In this document: piece after piece, positions 49,401 through 63,043 of the stretch
How positions within the stretch are numbered: position 1 is the stretch's first letter
Layout of the letters: each line of letters begins with the position of its first letter
Source of the DNA: Capitulum mitella
Taxonomy: Eukaryota > Arthropoda > Thecostraca > Pollicipedomorpha > Pollicipedidae
Assembly: GCA_030062745.1 (NCBI GenBank)
Contig: CP099846.1
Location: 24,531,701 to 24,595,700, forward strand
Length of the DNA: 64,000 nucleotides
Direction of reading: 5' to 3'
Position numbers and translations under genes: made by a program
The notes under the pieces: model-generated
Database searches by the model: none
Seen by the model: only the letters and a program-made list of their open reading frames with translations
What the model was told of the DNA's origin: nothing

Positions 49401-52400
49401 AGGACATGTGGATCGACAGCAACACCATCGTGGGACGTCATATGTACCAGCAGTACAGCGGGAACTCCTCTTCATTTGGGGGAGGGGGAAGAAGCATTTT
49501 GGCTCAGTCAGCGCACATAGTGTGAATGTTCAATTTCGAAAATTAGGGGCCGCGACCCCCTGTCCCCGCTTCCCGCGTCCTTGCAGCAGTAGCACAAAAC
49601 TACCTGGATAACAGTAACCAGTAAAACGTAAATCACGAGCAAATAACAAAATATACTTGGATCAAACTATCCTCCGTTCATAAATGGTATTCCCCTCGAT
49701 ATCTGAGCAAAATACGTAAAAGTCCAATGGCAAGGTTCATGATGTCGTACCGGAGCTTGTCAGATAGTGCAACACGGTAAGGCGTCACGCTGAGGACTTG
49801 ATACGTGTCTACATCGCAGCAAAAAAATCGTTCCTTGGTCGCATTGCAGATGTTCATTTTATGTGCCACTGGGTCCAGTGCACGGTAGAAGGCTTCAAGA
49901 GTTACCGTCAGTTACTGAATACTACGGTGAAAGGAAACGCCAGAGATCGCGTTAGATCAGTTCTGCTGCTGGTGATCATGGCACGTGGTTCATTCACACC
50001 ACAGCAAACGAACAGTGTAGCAGCTGCCACTCGGTGCGCTGCACTTCCCAACGTTTCAGGTCACTTCATGAAGACCTGACGCCGAGGTCAGTGACCCCAG
50101 GGCGGCTTCAGAGTCAACCGTAGATAGTGGACGCGGCGGCTGGAATTCTTATCGTACATCGTGCCCGGTCTGGAGTAACTGGTCTGAACTTCCGGGGAAA
50201 AGATTCAGTAAAGGTTTTAAATCGTCTCCCTGGCAACCTGTCATGGGTTGCTAGCCAATGCTGTCGGTCCACCAACGGGCTCTGTGTTAGCCATAAAAAT
50301 ATTGATCAGAAACGGGTCTAACTGTTCCTTGTCGGTGTGTAGCAGCCCATGGGGCAGGTAGGACGAAGGCTGTACTAACTTGAAGGTGACCCGGCCGGCC
50401 CTACCATTTTTGGATGCTTTTAAAATAGGTCTATGCGAGCCAGTCATTGTTTGGTTTTCCCTTCTCCTTTTATGGATTTTCCCTTTTTTCGCCTCGTCTT
50501 AAAAAGGTCATTAAAAACGCATGCAGATATCAATACGGAAATTTCGCAACCTTTTACTCCACAAATGCTGCACGGTGTCGCGACCTTCTGGCCAGTATGG
50601 ATCAAGCAAAAATGACGTCGCATTGACATGTCATATAATACTGGGTCCAGCTACAAGACTTATTACGGAAAAATCACAAAAATGAAACACAGCGTAAAGT
50701 CAGTAAATGTCCAAAAGTATGCAACCAGAGCATATATATCACTGTTAAACATGCATTCCATAACTTCTGAAACGAAACCTTTGCATGACTTTACGGGATC
50801 TTATATATGAAAACTACTCGTATATGTTTCAATTTGTTAACCAAGTTGCGAGATTTTCGATAAATTACAAGGTACACGAAACAACTACGCAACAATATGG
50901 TTTGGAGATAATGTTACGTCGATATCTTAGAAAACAACTACTTAATATTTATTGTACTTCAATCCACGACGAACACAGTGTTTTTCGCCCCAAGAGGATA
51001 TTTATTGCAGCATTTTAAAGGCCGCAATCAGTATCGGCAAGATATTTCCTATGCTTTCTCATATCAATTCCACATTGTCGGACAAACGGAAAATTGGGGG
51101 ATTTTTTACGTCTACCTTGAAGGACGTCATGGCGACAACACCTCCAGGAACGTCTGGCTAAAATGAAGAATATACTGAGCGGAATGAAAAGTACGATACG
51201 GGCGATTTTTGTAGGGAAATACGAGGTAAAACGCATAAAAACCATCGTTTCAAAATGTTTCTCTATTACGCCCAAAAGTTATCCAGAACTACACAGAGAA
51301 AGAGAAGGCATTTTGTCCAGTATTAAAAAAAGGAACCTCTTGGAAAACCCCCAAGCAACATGCTGGAAACCAGGGCTTGAGCACACACATAAGGTTTCAA
51401 GTACCCGACTTGCCTTCGTGTTACGTCCTACGAAAAGTCTTCTGGGATCGAGACAAGCTGCATTCATAAGCTTTATGCCTATATCCGAGACAGTCTGACA
51501 ACATTAATGAGATTAGTGAGTAGACTCGCAGTTTTCTTAGTTTCCCACCACAGGCCATGAATCCCGTACTCTCATCACACAGCCCACAGGTTCGCTTAGC
51601 CAAACACTCCCCAGTGACGCCTGAATTATCAGTTGGACGAATAGTTTGTGAGGTACTACACGCCATGATTTGAAACTATTTTGGCCTAGATCTTTAACGC
51701 CAAAAACACAGTTATTGTTCACTTTTTTGGGTAGCAGAACCAAACAAGGCAGACTGGTCCCCTAATCACATGAGTCATTCATGCAGTGCCTGAGACAGGC
51801 GCAAAGGCTGAAGCATTGCACAGGCATAGACAGGCCGGTACTTGACCTTGACCAGCAACCTTGAATTAATAAGCCCACCTTACATACTCAGTTTCCTACA
51901 TATGAAACGTGTGTGTGCTAGTCAGATAAGACTACATTGAACTGACGCGAAATGTGTTGCCGTAAGATTGGAAACACACAAAGCTACCAGAACTGGCATT
52001 TGACCATGATCTGTGTCCCTATTTCGAACTTCGAACAAAATGGCACGCGCCGTGGTCGAGACGGCCAGAGTCATCGTCTGTCGTTCGATTTTTTTTTTGT
52101 CAACCTAACTATTCCAGCGCTAGCTCGGTCGGGCGTTTTTCGCCCCACCCTGACGAACTGTGTGCGGCTAGAGACCACGTCTCCTCGCGGCTTAACGCAT
52201 GTGACGAACATGTCATAATCCTACGCTGATATCTGTTATAATCAATGGTTAATGGCAATGGGACAGTCGACTCCAGAAACTGACGCATTTTGGACCAAAG
52301 AACGAGCCAAGAAATGCCCTTCACTTAGTAATTTTTTTTCAGCACAAATACAGGCAGTTATGTAAAAAACTTCTTTTCCATGAGCCTTGAGGTCATCCTC

Positions 52401-53640
52401 TACGTCCTTAAGCATCGTTTCGCCAGGAAATCAGATCATCTCAACCGACTGTCATGTAGAGACGGGAAGGCTCAGCCTGCACCTGCCTGATCTTCCTTGT
52501 TTTTGAGTTAGCCTCTAAATGCGCCAGCTCTGAGATGAAACAATCGTCTTTAGCGATAAGAACATTACTGAGAGGAACGGTCCTGCTGACGTAAAGGTCC
52601 ATCCCAAAATGAAGCAACACTTGATAATGATGACGTACTGATCTTGGAACTTGCCTCGAGTCCTCACGAAGAAAAGGGCTTTGGTTAATTAAAACGTTTA
52701 TACGATTTAATGCCTCGGACATTCGTGGAACCTGCGCAGAATGCATATCATTATGGATAAAACCCACATGTGCTTCACTATGGAGCAGCTTTGTGGTTTC
52801 CAGCGTCGGTTGCCAGGTGGGGTCTAAAAACACCTGCACTGTTTATCTCTTTGGCAGCCTTGTGTATGGAAAATCTATTGAAATGGCACAATTCTGTTGG
52901 ATTCTGTCGCTTCTCTGTCAAGTGGCACTTCTCCCCGATTCAAGTTGTCCTTTCGTTTTACGCCGATCATTTCAAAATAGATACATGAAGCAAAAGGTGT
53001 TCTGGTACATTTTATGTTTTCGTGATTTAAAGTGCAACAATCTTTTGGTGGCGGGCGATTTGCATTCATGTCCCGACGGCCGCGGACACAGCAGATGTCT
53101 TGCCCAGGGCAAGGTGAATTCGGACCAGGGCAAAGTTCCGTGCTTTGTCGCAGGCTGAAATCCCAAATCGGGTGCAGATCAGGCCCGAGGCCGAAAGGCT
53201 ACCTCGCCACGGCGTGGACATGCCGTCGAGTAGCATGGCAAGATGAAGAGCATGCAGCTGCACCTGGTGCGGTACCAGGAGCAACGTGAAATCCCATATC
53301 GAAAACACTGTTCTGGCAGGGTCAAGGCAGACGCAACTTGCTTTTCTAAGAGTGGACTAAGATCTTGCTGCCGACTGCACTTTGGTGCTGGATGGGCAGG
53401 CGCCTTCTCTGCGATCCATGCTCTGCAGACATGGTGACGAAGGAGTCTGGGTTACGAGTGTAGAGAGGGGTGTGGGTTGTGAATGAAGTGGCTAAACTTA
53501 AGCTCACGCTGATTGCAAACGCGGACGTGCGCCAACTTGACGTGAGCTGTAGCCTATCGCATTTCGTGCGCGGCCATCCCATCGCGGAAAAGGTAAGCCT
53601 CGATAACTTGCAAGGTTGAGAGTACGTCAGTTTCGATTCG
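49401..53640. other. No gene recognised
   Basis: A 132-codon minus-strand frame (52839-52441) is the longest here and matches no family I recognise. Otherwise AT-rich intergenic DNA. Confidence 0.5.
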
Positions 53641-54834
53641 TAAACGAACACGAACTGTTCGCGAAGAGGGCGTGTTCACTAACCGTTGACCGGTCGGCGG
53701 CCGAAGTCGCGAACGAAGGTAAAGGAGCACGGACTGTTCACGAACAGTTGGCGAACGGGAAACCTTGCAATAAATTGACGATAAATATTTTTCCTCCGCA
53801 TTCGGGACTGTCCAAGTGTTGTGTAATTGCTGTCGTGTTCCTACTGTCTGAGCGTTTCATTTCAGTCGTTTCTGCCGATATGATGGCGTTGGTCTCGCTG
53901 TGCGTATCGTGTACGCATTCGCCTATGCCTGGGAGGACCAAGTGACTAAACAAGCTGCTGACCTAATTGCCAAAGCGACGAATAGAAAACCTGAAAACAT
54001 CAAAGTGGCAAAGCAGGGACTACCTGAAATATGCCGTCTCGCCATTCCCCCCCCCCCCGCTCCCTGAGACCATTGTATTCCCTCTTGGGAGGAATTCTTC
54101 CGGTTGGGAATGCCAGTTCTAGGTAGGTAAGCAGAAAATTGTTTATTTTGTCAGCAACACAACCGAGCAATTGAGTATAACTTTACATCTCTTTGTGGGC
54201 GTTCATGCACCCACAAACCAGACCTGTGCTCCCACAAACATGGTCTGCGCACCCACAGACCCAAAATAGTGTATGGTCCCAAAAGTAAAAATTGAACTCT
54301 TTCATAACACGAACAGGACCCATTTATGAAAAAAGAGGTGGGTATGCACATATGTGTGGGACATCCACTACATGACCAAAACAAAAACACCGCACAAAAA
54401 TGCATCCGTAGGCACACCAGAGAGCCAAGAATCGCCCCCATGTTCCCGAATTTTGCATTTTTAGCCCCCCAAAAAAGGAAAAATCCTGAATTTTCGTTAC
54501 TTGAAAATAAAGTGGCCCAAATCCGAGTTTTTGTTTTCCAGCGGGGTAACTGTTGCTTGGACACTCACGTACAACTCTGGTGCCCGAGTGCACCCACAAA
54601 GGATTTTGGAAAATTACGTTGCTGCCATGAAGTCATTTTTTTTTCTTCCACTCTGAACCTACGAAAATTTAGTAAAACCATTCGGCACCACATCAACTAA
54701 TTTGGCAGTATGACTGTTTCAACCGCTGTTCGCGTTCGCGAACAGCTGGCCAGCCGGCGGCGAAGTGACGAACGAACACAAACGAACATTGGGTCGTGAA
54801 GTGTTCACGAACTGCTGGCTAACACCCACGCTTG
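53641..54834 (-). mobile_element. Dispersed D element, copy 2 (inverted, longer)
   Basis: Inverted relative to 4316-5153. Terminal blocks (53641-53765 and 54720-54834) are again in direct orientation to each other. It carries about 0.5 kb (54150-54700) with no counterpart in copy 1, including a repeated CACCCACAAAC-like word. Plus-strand 53882-54055 is an open frame, including AVRIVYAFAYAWEDQ and RKPENIKVAKQG, whose left part aligns codon for codon with copy 1. Confidence 0.55.
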
Positions 54835-55462
54835 ATCGTTTGAAATCTCTCATCGGAAACACCATCACCTTTAAAGGTCGATCACTGCAGCAGGCAACGA
54901 TTACACTGTAGCGACTTTGACTGGATTCTTATCATTTGATCAACAGTTCGAGGGGTTTTCTAAAACCTATATTGCGGATGTGGTAGGGCGGCCAATACGG
55001 ACACTTGATCTAAGCTGCTCTGATGAAGGCTGACATGGGTTTCATGCACGAAAGCCCCTTCCACAGAGCGTCAGTAACCCCATGTCTTCTCCGCACACAT
55101 TTTGTCAGACTTCTGCTAAAACTGGCGCGCTTCAGAGTCATTTCAGTCAGCTACATTTGGGGGCAAAACCGGAGACATTTTCCGAGAACCTGATGAAAAA
55201 CTAAAACCAAAACCTGGCAAACCTCCGAACCTTTTAGGCGCACCAGTGTGGCGTGCCCAAGAGTGAGCATCATGTTATGCAAAATACGAAACCGGCACTA
55301 AATTCGCCAGAAATTACCCGTACTGACGGCAGAAATCTAAACCCACATTTGGTTACAACAGCCCTATGGAAGACGAAGGCAGACTAGTATAACTTTGTCT
55401 GTCTACGACTTGAACGGCTATCAAAAGTAAGACGCATGTGAGGAAGCCACACAAAGTTACAA

Positions 55463-55464
<2 letters not shown>

Positions 55465-55500
<36 letters not shown>

Positions 55501-55501
55501 T

Positions 55502-55562
<61 letters not shown>

Positions 55563-55687
55563 TATGTATATATATATGTATATATACATATATACATACA
55601 TATATATGTATGTATGTATACATATATACATATGTATATATATATATGTATATATACATATATGTATGTACATATATATGTATGTAT

Positions 55688-55753
<66 letters not shown>
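55465..55753. repeat. TA/TG-rich compound microsatellite block
   Basis: Pure (TA)n at 55465-55498 and 55505-55559, then about 140 bp of TATATG/TACATA variants with many small palindromes, then pure (TA)n to 55753. ACAACTTATA before the first tract and TATAAGTTGT after it make an inverted pair. Confidence 0.9.
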
Positions 55754-55757
<4 letters not shown>

Positions 55758-55783
55758 AATCATACAATAAGTTGTCTGTATGA

Positions 55784-56997
55784 TTAACCCTATTCCCGGC
55801 AGGGGGGCGGAATCCGCCCCCCCTCGGGTTTTTTGCTTGCCAATTCCAGGCTTTTCAACGCAGCTTCACGAAACTTAGTGACTTTTCCTAGCTATTCTTT
55901 CTACGTGCTGTGACAAAATTTCAAAATTCTGTTTTGCTCAGGGGCGGAGCCAGGCAACGTTTTTGGGAGGCACCTCATGCCATTTTTGGCCATGTTGAGG
56001 GTAAAAGGAAAATGTCTGCCAAAAACAGAGTTTTAAGGCTAGAACTTAAAACTTTATACGAATGTATAGCTAAATAGTTGGGCAATGTGCAGATATAATT
56101 TTGTTTATCTGAGGTTATTTTACAAGGTCAGGTCAAGGTCAAAGTCAAAATTTGTTTTTTCGCTATAATTTCGGCACCATTTTTTCAAATGCCAAACCCG
56201 GAATATATGTGACGTAGACGGGTGTCCTCTATTTGTGTACCAAATTTCAGCTTGATATCAGGTCAGGTCACGGAGATATGACCTAAAATGTCAGTGCGCG
56301 TACCCTATATCGCAATAGCCATAAAATGAAATTTTTGAAATAGAGTGAATTCAAATGATTGAAAACGTTGACAGATAATATTAAATGCACACGAGATTAT
56401 TCCAAGTGACCCCAAAGGTCACTGGAGGTCATTTAAGGTCAAATGTCACAAGTTGATCTGAGAAAACGTGTGACCGTGACAGTTCCCCCTTCTTCATGTC
56501 CCTGGCACCGCCTATGCTAACATTATACAAACATTGTAATGCGATTTTTACTTCTTTAGTATAACATGACTAGCAGAAGCCAAAAAAGAGTGTTTGCCTC
56601 TTTTGTTCATTCAGTTGTTAGAAAACTAATCCTCCTATTTTTGAAACCCTGTGAACGCCCATGAATTTTCTCAAAATTTCAGATTTGCGGACCCATGGTA
56701 AAAGCCCTATCCATAATCTCTCGATTTATGCCAGTTTCATCGAAATCGGTTCAATAAACAACGGAGTTATAAGAAGTCCAAAAGTACCCCCCATTTTGAC
56801 CTTTTTGCTCCCCTGTATCCACAAATTTTAAAATTTTGAAAATTTCTTTTTATAAAAATGTAGTTCACGTCACGGCAAATCGATTGCCGTTTATTGCGAT
56901 GAAATCGGACAAGTAGTTCTCGAGATCTCAGGGGGGGCCGAATCCACCCCCTGCCGGGAATCGACCATACCGTCTAGCCCTCCGAGAATAGGGTTAA
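55784..56997 (-). mobile_element. Non-autonomous piggyBac-like element, family A copy 2 (inverted)
   Basis: The reverse complement of this 1,214-bp segment aligns end to end with 9633-10854, including the subterminal hairpins and the AGGTCA-rich interior. Both ends are TTAA, with 15 of the first 16 bases shared between the two inverted ends. It directly follows the TA microsatellite block at 55465-55753. Confidence 0.8.
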
Positions 56998-57712
56998 AAA
57001 GTATTATAAATATTATAACAATATAATTGCAATAATAATCATAATCAATAAATCAGTTGTAATTATTAGTATTTCGTAAGTTTTATATACATATCCGTTA
57101 CAATGTATTCGCTAAATAGTGAGATGGCCAAATCTACTAATTATAATTAATTACAACTGATTTATTTATTGTAATTATTATGGTTATTATATTGTTACAA
57201 TATTTATCATTCTTTTTAATCATATAGATGACTTATTATTGTATAATTACAAATATAATCAGTTAACTGCAGTTACTAATTATGGATCAACATGAACCAA
57301 GGTATTTACAGTTTCTGCTAGCATTCAGTCAGCAGTCTCAAGAGACATGAGAACTACACTGCAGATAGACCGCTGGTCAGACTTGTGCTTGACTCCAGCT
57401 GAACAGAGAAGGCTCTGATTCTGACTCACATTACGCATAGTCGATTCCGATTGTGACTCTAGCTGACTTTTACAAATCTGATTCGACTCCACGCGTGACT
57501 TTGACCGTCAAAAAATAAATTGGACTCTGACTGTAACTCAAGATAATTTTCAAGAATTTCAGAACTAACAACAGGGAAGTTAACTCCAACTGGTTATTTT
57601 TATGCATTGTTTGCACAGACCACTTTTCTCATTCTTCAGCACATCAGTTGGCACCATTAACCATGTGCAGTTGGACACCATTAAACATTAATTTCAAGCC
57701 TATAATCACCAT

Positions 57713-57950
57713 CAACATGCATGGTTTATGCTTCCAAAAGTTCACTGTTATTAGGCAATGAGCAGTGAGCGCCTTATCTGTGCAATTAGCAGCATCAGGC
57801 GCATGTCTTAACTTTGCCTTCTATCTAACAAATATTAAACACAGCAAGCACATCATCTGACTGTTACAAGCTGTTCAGTAACTGTCAGTCACTTAAAAAC
57901 CACATGGTCGGTGGACCTGGAACACTGAAGAGATGGAGGACTGAAGGGGA
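57713..57950 (+). repeat. Dispersed E repeat, copy 2
   Basis: Direct-orientation partner of 5953-6192, visibly diverged by point changes but collinear over its whole length. Confidence 0.6.
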
Positions 57951-59704
57951 AAAAAACATTGCAATGCACTTCACCATTTGGTATTAATGTACGGCGATGG
58001 CCTCGGGCTTCCTGGAGGAGTACGCAATGACTAATTTCACCTTTCATGGCATGCAAATGTCCAAATGTGTAGGTTCTGCATCCCGCCTTTCCACGTCCCA
58101 CCTAGGGTGGTTAACGCAAAAGTTGGTCAGTTCAGCTGCCTCCTCATCGAGCTGTCAAGTGCCGCCCCCCCCCCCCCCCGTGACGAAACGGAACGAAGCA
58201 AACATCATTTTACCACCCTCCCCATCTCCACGGAGGTTCCTTTTGTTTGTTTGTTGTGGGTTAGGACGCACACAGCCTCTTCGGTTGAAGCGTCCGTTTC
58301 GTGAGTCAAGTTTTGTGTCCCGTCGGACATCAGTCAGTCGCCGCTGCGCAGAGGTTCCACCGCTTCTGGCCAGCGCGCTCTCGTCTCCAGGATCGCACAC
58401 ATCATTTCTGGTGCGGTCCTCGGTCTTGTCGGCCTATGTATGTCTCGGGATGGATTAGCGTGCCCTAGTAAAAGCTCTATTCAGCGTGTAGTAATGGCCT
58501 AATTAGGAGCAATTAAGATGATATATATGTATACGTATAATTAAGCGTAAAAGGAAAATGGGGCCTCGGCTGCGTCTTGCAGAGGCCCGTCTCAGTGCGC
58601 CAATATCTGTGTCAAGATCATTTCAGGTCACGACGCCCGTCATAGGTCGGAAGCAGTTTCGCTTTCTTCAATCAAGGATTAGCAAAACGCATCTCTATTA
58701 TCTCACGCAAAAATGGCGTCATTCGACTTTACGATGCCCGACGATGGGCGTCCACCCCTTTCTGGGGATTTCAGATCTGAAAATGTAAAAGAAGCTTATT
58801 TCTAACGAACGTATATTAAGATTGGCTGCTATAATATCTGGGACTTAGCTCATATTTAACCACGAGGTGGGTTTGGGCCAGGCCCAGCTCACGCCATCCT
58901 CACGCAACAGTTGACAAGCCTTTTTTGGAGGTCACAGAACGGCGCATCTGTGTGATGGAGTGGACGGCCCGTCCCTTCGTATCTTAACGCTTAATGTGAA
59001 CAGCGATTGAGATGGGACGATGCTGGACTGTTGAGCGGTACCATGGATGCATAATTCGGACAAATTTCGGTATGATAAAACAAATTCATCGTACCCCAAA
59101 ATGTGACAACGATAGCGTATTTCCAGAACTTTATTTTATCAAGCAAGAAAACATATAAACGGGTCAAAATGTTGGTTTGAAATGCCATACCAGTAGTTGC
59201 CTTCGGTATGGTAATGGGTCGAAATAATGATATGGAATTCCAGGCCAGTAATTTCCTTTGGTATGGAAAGCTCCATACCAAAGGTATATGAAGTTACGCC
59301 CCTGAGTGGTATTGTCGGTAAATGATGGCGGTTGTTGCCGGCATCGGTTGTTTGTTTTCACTTTGGGCCATGGGATGTAATTCAAACTCTGTCGGGCTCG
59401 AGAACATGGTTGTGGTGTGGGTTGGGTAGACACAAAATTGTGGTGGACGTCGCAGGTGACGAGGACCTCCCCACATCCAGCTGCCAAAGTTGCTAGATAA
59501 TGTCATTAACCGTATGTCTGTTGCCGACAAAGTGCAAAACACAAACATAAACATGTTCATTGTAAGCTGCAGTGCAAATTGTTCCTAGCCAACTGGTCGT
59601 TCCATTCCAGACCATTTCAGACAAGCCATGGGCGTGGGCAAGCATGATAGCATACGGCTGTAATGCAAGCTGCATTACAAGTATGTTGCTGTTGGCCTGC
59701 CTTG

Positions 59705-59705
<1 letters not shown>
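57951..59705. other. No gene recognised
   Basis: Intergenic, with a C run of about 16 at 58166-58181 and a repeated GGTATGG word near 59190-59270. No coding signal. Confidence 0.5.

Positions 59706-59752
<47 letters not shown>
59706..59752. repeat. (TA)n microsatellite abutting the left Penelope-like repeat
   Basis: About 23 uninterrupted TA units ending exactly where the inverted terminal repeat begins. Confidence 0.95.
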
Positions 59753-59756
<4 letters not shown>

Positions 59757-59953
59757 TCGTTTTTACATGTGCTGTTAAACGAGACGGCTGTTTTGGTTTT
59801 CATCAGTTTCTTCAGAGTTTTTCTCGATGGTTCGGGCTGTCACTTTCCATGTCGCTGAAGGTTTCGATATCAGGTTTACAAAGTCACTCATATATTACAG
59901 AGGATACACTGACATTTCGAAAAATGTATTTCTCATCTTCAGATTGAGTCCTT
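59753..59953 (-). repeat. Penelope-like terminal repeat, left inverted copy
   Basis: Its reverse complement aligns over about 200 bp with 63044-63250. Read on the minus strand it starts AAGGACTCAAT, then CTGAAGA (59942-59936), a short hairpin and GAAATGTC. This order resembles a hammerhead ribozyme core (CUGANGA, stem II, GAAA). It abuts the (TA)n tract at 59706-59752. Confidence 0.5.
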
Positions 59954-60227
59954 ATCGGGACGGCTTAGTAAATGCAAGTTTGAAATTTCAAAATATCACA
60001 GGCGCCATAATTATGCTTAGGCACTTTTAAGAATCAGGCTCACATCCACATGTTTAGAACAACCGCGCATACCACACGCTACATGCACTGCACAGGACAC
60101 GCCGATTGCCTGAACTACGGAGGATCAGTACACATCCCTAAGGTTACACATCATTTTGACTGAAAGTTGAGAAAGGGGCGATGTTTTTGTGTAAGTAGAG
60201 GCTCGTGGATCATTAGTCTTCTGTGAT

Positions 60228-60298
60228 CTGTGCATGTACATGTGTGTAATCTGTACGTGTACATGTGTGTGATCTGTACATGTGCATGTACATGTGAT
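60228..60298. repeat. Three-unit TGATCTGTACATGTACATGTG-like tandem repeat
   Basis: Three imperfect units of about 23-26 bp lie just upstream of the recognisable LINE reading frame. Confidence 0.65.
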
Positions 60299-60329
60299 GT
60301 TGTCAGTCAGGGCTTTCCTCTTGTGATGT

Positions 60330-62600
60330 GTGTGTTTTGATGTGATGGCTTTGTTGTTTGCTCGTCGTAAGTGGTGAGCAGCAGCTCCATCATGGAAATA
60401 TACAGTAATTCGTCCAGAGAGAGCTGTGGGAAACAGCACGTTTTAGCTGTGCTTTTTGACATCGAAGGGACATTTGACACGACCTAGCGACACGGCATTT
60501 TGACGAAGCCGCACAGATGCGGTGTGTGTGGCCACATGGGTTGGTTTTAGCTGACTTTCTCCACGACCGTTCCTTTAAGGTTCGACTGAGTAGTACGTAT
60601 TATGGACGTTTTCGCAGGAAAGCGGCGTTCGACAGGGTGGAATCTTGAACGTGGCGCTCTTTGCTGTATTGATGAAAGACACCGGTGACTCGTTGCCGGA
60701 CTACGTCGGCCAGTCCCTATTCGTCGACGACTTCGCCATCTGGGTGACCGCATCCACCGGGTTGCGGTCACCAGTCAACCTCAGCGGGACGCCAGATCCA
60801 GCTCTGTCTGGACAAGGTAGCCAAGTGGGGCACAGGCTTTACATTTTCCACGTCCAAAACGGTATGCATGCACTTTTGCAATAGAATGGGAACCTGCACT
60901 GATCCTCAGGTGACGCTGCACAATAGCATTGTACCGGTGGTGGACAATGTCAGATTTCTTGGTGTCGTCCTTGATCGTCGGCTTCCATGCCTGGACCACT
61001 TGAAGAGCCGTAGTATCGAGTGTTTTAAAGCCATGAACATACTGAAAGTGGTCTCACGTAAGAGATCGAAGGACGATGATGGTGTTCTGCCACACATTTA
61101 TACGGTCGAAAATGGGCTATGCCTCAAGACTCTTCAAGAGTCATGAGTTACGTATGACTCCACCCGGGAGTCACACAAAAAGCTTCTTGATGGCGTACAC
61201 CATCATGGTATTCGTATTGTCACAGATGCTTTGCGCACGTCCCCTTTACCAAGCCTCCTTGTCGACGCGAACGAACTGCCTCTAATTCTGAGACGAAGGA
61301 TGCTAGCCTTGCGGTACGCGATGAGAATCCGTCAGTTCAGGTCGCCCCCTGCGTTTGATCAGATGTTCTCCAGGGATCTGTTCCGGACATTTTCGCAGGG
61401 GACAAGGGTAAAAACGCGACCACTTGGTGTTCGGGCGAGCGAGTGGCTGAAGGATGGCGGAGTCGATGTGAAACAGGTACAGCCACGGACAGGTACGCCC
61501 ACTAAACCATGGATATCGGTCGCCCCGCCTTGCGACATGTCGATGACTCGCTTCTCAAAGCTCAAAGCTCCACTTCGACTATCGAGCTGAAACAGGAAGC
61601 TCAGAAACTAATATCGAGCACTCACAGCGGATCGGCCCACTTCTATACGGACAGGTCAAAAACGTCTCTAGGTACGGGCTCCGCCTACATATCGTCGCGG
61701 TGCTCTGGACAAGTAGCAATGCCTCCGGTTGCATCTATTTTCACCGCTGAACTGTACGCTGTTCTTTAGCTGTCTTGACTGCATTTTACACTTGGAGCTG
61801 TGGTCATCGGCCATATTTACCGATTCTCTTAAGTTCCGTTTTACCTCTCCAGAACTCTTTCCTTCGGAGACACATGTAACCCAGCTGCTCCTGGAATGTG
61901 TCAGATCTCTGAAAGCAGTCAGGAAACAGGTCACTGGTCTGGACCCCATGGTCACGTTGGCCTGACTGGTGACGAATCCGCTGACGAGGCAGCGAAGGCC
62001 GCGACACTGTCTCCGCCTGATAGGACGATTCAGGTTTCTGCCAGTGACCTTCATGCTGTCACAAAACGTTACATGCTGGCTGAATGGCAGAAGATGTGGG
62101 ACCAAGAGAGAAGTAATAATGAGTTGAAGGCTATGAAGCCCAAGATAGAGAACTGGGCGCTGTCTCTCCGAAATGCTAGAAAGGAAGAAATGACTACGTC
62201 CGGTCTACGCATCGGCCATACCTACAACACACATAAATTTCGCCTAAGCAACACAGCAGATGTCCCCACGTGTCAGAGGTGCGGAGACCTGTTGAGTGTG
62301 AAGTATGTACTTGTCGACTGCACTCTGCTCAGCTCAGAAAGACAGAGATTCTTTGGGCGCTCCGCAACTCTGACATCTGACATCGCTTATAGGTGAATTT
62401 CCCGACATTGAGCTTGGTGTCATAACACAGTTCTTAGCTACGATTGGACTGCATGTCATTTATTCTCCCCAATAGACGCTTACTACCATGTATGTCAACT
62501 TCTTGATTAGATAGCCCATGTGACCAGTGCGAAATGGCCGCAGTAGCCGAAGAGCTGTATGAAACCCAATCACCATCATCGTGGTCGTAGCACGATGTAG
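60330..62600 (+). pseudogene. Dead jockey/I-like non-LTR retrotransposon (RT, RNase H and zinc-knuckle remnants)
   Basis: 5'-truncated LINE remains broken by stops and frameshifts. From 60400 one frame reads HVLAVLFDIEGTFDTT followed by a stop (reverse transcriptase motif A). Near 60715 is FVDDFAIWVT (the catalytic DD motif), then KTVCMHFCNRMG and VVDNVRFLGVVLDRRL, the usual post-catalytic region. RNase H pieces follow: FYTDRSKTS (about 61640), PPVASIFTAELYAVL (about 61725) and HVGLTGDESADEAAKAA (about 61955). A C-terminal CQRCGD-VDC motif lies near 62275-62325. The 3' end near 62565 is ATC-rich. An RNase H domain after the RT favours the I/jockey group. No frame stays open long enough for function. 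Confidence 0.85.
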
Positions 62601-63043
62601 CGTCTATGACGAAATCTGCAATCTTCGTACAGACAGGAAAACTGATATACTACGATGTATGGGGCCCTTAATCACTTCTCCATCCATTTTATAAGAGGTG
62701 TTTCGTCTGGTCTTGTGGAATAGGTTTATGCACGGTTTACGAGCTGGAGTTGGGCGTTCATTCCTCGTCATCTCCATGCGCCTTTTGATTTGCTCATCGA
62801 TTGACTGGTTAGAACAGCCATTATCTACCAAAATTTATTTCACCCTATTCAGTTTCGCGTCGAGCGACACCCATTCCGAACAGTTACGGAAAACACGCCT
62901 AAGAAATCCTTTAATGACGTTAAGCTTATACCTTAAGATGTAAAATATAATAAGACATGTATATGATATATACGTCTTAAGACATCTATCTTAAGATCAT
63001 AACTTATATAATTGAAAACTTGCCTTTGGTAAGTACTACCCGC

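Noticed and set aside
52441-52839. 132-codon minus-strand frame
   Set aside because: No family recognised, ordinary intergenic composition, no repeat partner in the window.
55010-55060. CTGATGA followed by CACGAAAG as a second hammerhead
   Set aside because: Stem II would need a bulge and only a few pairs, the GAAA context is wrong, and there is no repeat partner.
55384-55767. Tyr/Ile-rich frames of 78-127 codons
   Set aside because: Translation of (TA)n/(TG)n microsatellite.
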